Below, piece by piece: positions 4,447 to 5,029 of a stretch of 5,029 nt of DNA; position 1 is the first letter of the stretch, and the number at the start of each line of letters is the position of its first letter. The notes beneath the pieces are model-generated. The model was not told where the DNA came from and searched no databases. It saw nothing but the letters and a program-made list of their open reading frames with translations. This DNA comes from Bacillota bacterium. GTDB lineage: Bacteria; Bacillota; Dethiobacteria; Dethiobacterales; Dethiobacteraceae. The position numbers were made by a program, and so were the translations under genes. Where the stretch lies: NCBI GenBank assembly GCA_018725345.1, contig QLUI01000151.1, positions 1-5,029 of the forward strand, in the 5' to 3' direction.

Positions 4447-5029
4447 ATGAAAAATAGAGCATACAAATACCGGTTCTACCCAACTGAAGCGCAAAAACAC
4501 TTCCTCGCTAAAACATTTGGCTGTGTCCGCTACGTCTATAACTGGGGGCTGCGGCTTAAAACCGATGCATACTATAAAGAATCCAAACGTCTGTACTATG
4601 ACGACCTATCCGCACAGCTAACTGTCCTGAAACGTCAACCAGAAACCGTGTGGCTTAATGGTGTGTCCAGTGTTACGCTCCAGCAATCGTTAAGACATTT
4701 AGACCGTGCTTTTCTTAATTTTTTCGCAGGGAAAGCGGCGTATCCACAGTTTCACAAGAAAGGCGGAAAACAGCGGGCAACGTTTGCTTCGAGCGCTTTC
4801 AATTGGAAGGACGGGGAGCTAACACTCGCAAAAATGTCTGAACCGCTTAATATCCGCTGGTCACGACCACTTGTTTCTGAGCCTTCCACCGTAACTGTTT
4901 CTAAGGATGCGGCAAGGCGGTACTTCGTTTCCTTTCTTGTCGAGGAAGAAATCCCGCAAGCCACAGAAACCGATAGCTGCGTTGGTGTCGATTTAGGGAT
5001 AAACGATTTCGTAGTCCTCTCTAACGGGC
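4447..5029 (+). CDS. tnpB: TnpB, RNA-guided nuclease of an IS200/IS605-family element (5' part)
   Basis: TnpB is an RNA-guided DNA endonuclease, ancestor of Cas12, that helps retain its transposon. The first 194 residues are visible and the frame is open to the window edge; whole proteins are usually about 370-400 residues. The N-terminal helix-turn-helix region is typical: AYKYRFYPTEAQ (5-16), then FGCVRYVYNWGL (24-35). A YPQFHKKGG motif (99-107) follows, then VGVDLGINDF (179-188), the RuvC-I motif with catalytic Asp182 intact. The remaining RuvC acidic residues, the zinc finger, the right end and the guide RNA lie outside the window, so activity cannot be judged. The ATG at 4447 is chosen because it gives the standard MKNRAYKYRF start and sits six bases after the -10 box. 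No tnpA precedes it: only 50 bases separate it from the LCP gene. It may be a tnpB-only (IS1341-like) element. Confidence 0.93.
   Translation, partial: MKNRAYKYRFYPTEAQKHFLAKTFGCVRYVYNWGLRLKTDAYYKESKRLYYDDLSAQLTVLKRQPETVWLNGVSSVTLQQSLRHLDRAFLNFFAGKAAYPQFHKKGGKQRATFASSAFNWKDGELTLAKMSEPLNIRWSRPLVSEPSTVTVSKDAARRYFVSFLVEEEIPQATETDSCVGVDLGINDFVVLSNG

Noticed and set aside
4752..4964. Minus-strand open frame of 70 codons
   Set aside because: It is the reverse of the clear tnpB coding sequence and has no supporting signals.

Overview
The window looks like chromosomal DNA of a Gram-positive Firmicute, most likely a clostridial or Peptococcaceae-type anaerobe of moderate GC. The reasons are the yqeK / LytR-type / rsfS gene order, two LytR-CpsA-Psr (LCP) family wall proteins, strong AGGAGG-type ribosome binding sites and a TTG start. 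No species can be named from the sequence.

Minus-strand block (about 2581 down to 461). Three tightly spaced genes read leftwards: yqeK (HD-domain Ap4A hydrolase family), a membrane-anchored LCP-like protein with a C-terminal LytR_C domain, and rsfS (ribosomal silencing factor). Gaps are 14 and 19 bases, so this is an operon. nadD, the usual gene before yqeK, is not in the window; a repeat-rich non-coding stretch lies there instead. The LCP-like protein has lost most residues that define LCP phosphotransferases, although its C-terminal domain is intact. Downstream of rsfS (1-460) there is no intact gene. The minus strand holds what looks like a frameshifted remnant of a sensor-kinase input domain. 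At the extreme left edge a new minus-strand gene may begin behind a good ribosome binding site.

Intergenic block (about 2582-2949). This stretch separates the leftward operon from the rightward genes. It is packed with inverted repeats: a perfect 14-bp pair, two GC-rich 5-bp hairpins, a G-run/C-run set that can pair in two ways, a perfect 10-bp pair, and a perfect 15-bp pair that contains a 16-bp palindrome.

Plus-strand block (2950-4396). A short exported protein with a chitobiase/hexosaminidase C-terminal-like (CHB_HEX_C type) beta-sandwich domain and a Pro-Thr-Glu tail is split by a frameshift near 3169. It is followed 21 bases later by a complete LCP-family gene with canonical motifs. The pair was probably a cell-envelope transcription unit.

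Right edge (4412-5029). A perfect consensus sigma-A-type promoter sits six bases in front of the ATG of a TnpB-type (IS200/IS605 family) gene that runs off the window. The layout predicts a leaderless transcript, and there is no tnpA between it and the LCP gene. I see no convincing new defence or other system. The points most worth a second look are the degenerate LCP protein in the yqeK-rsfS operon, the palindrome cluster, the broken exported-domain gene, and the leaderless tnpB.
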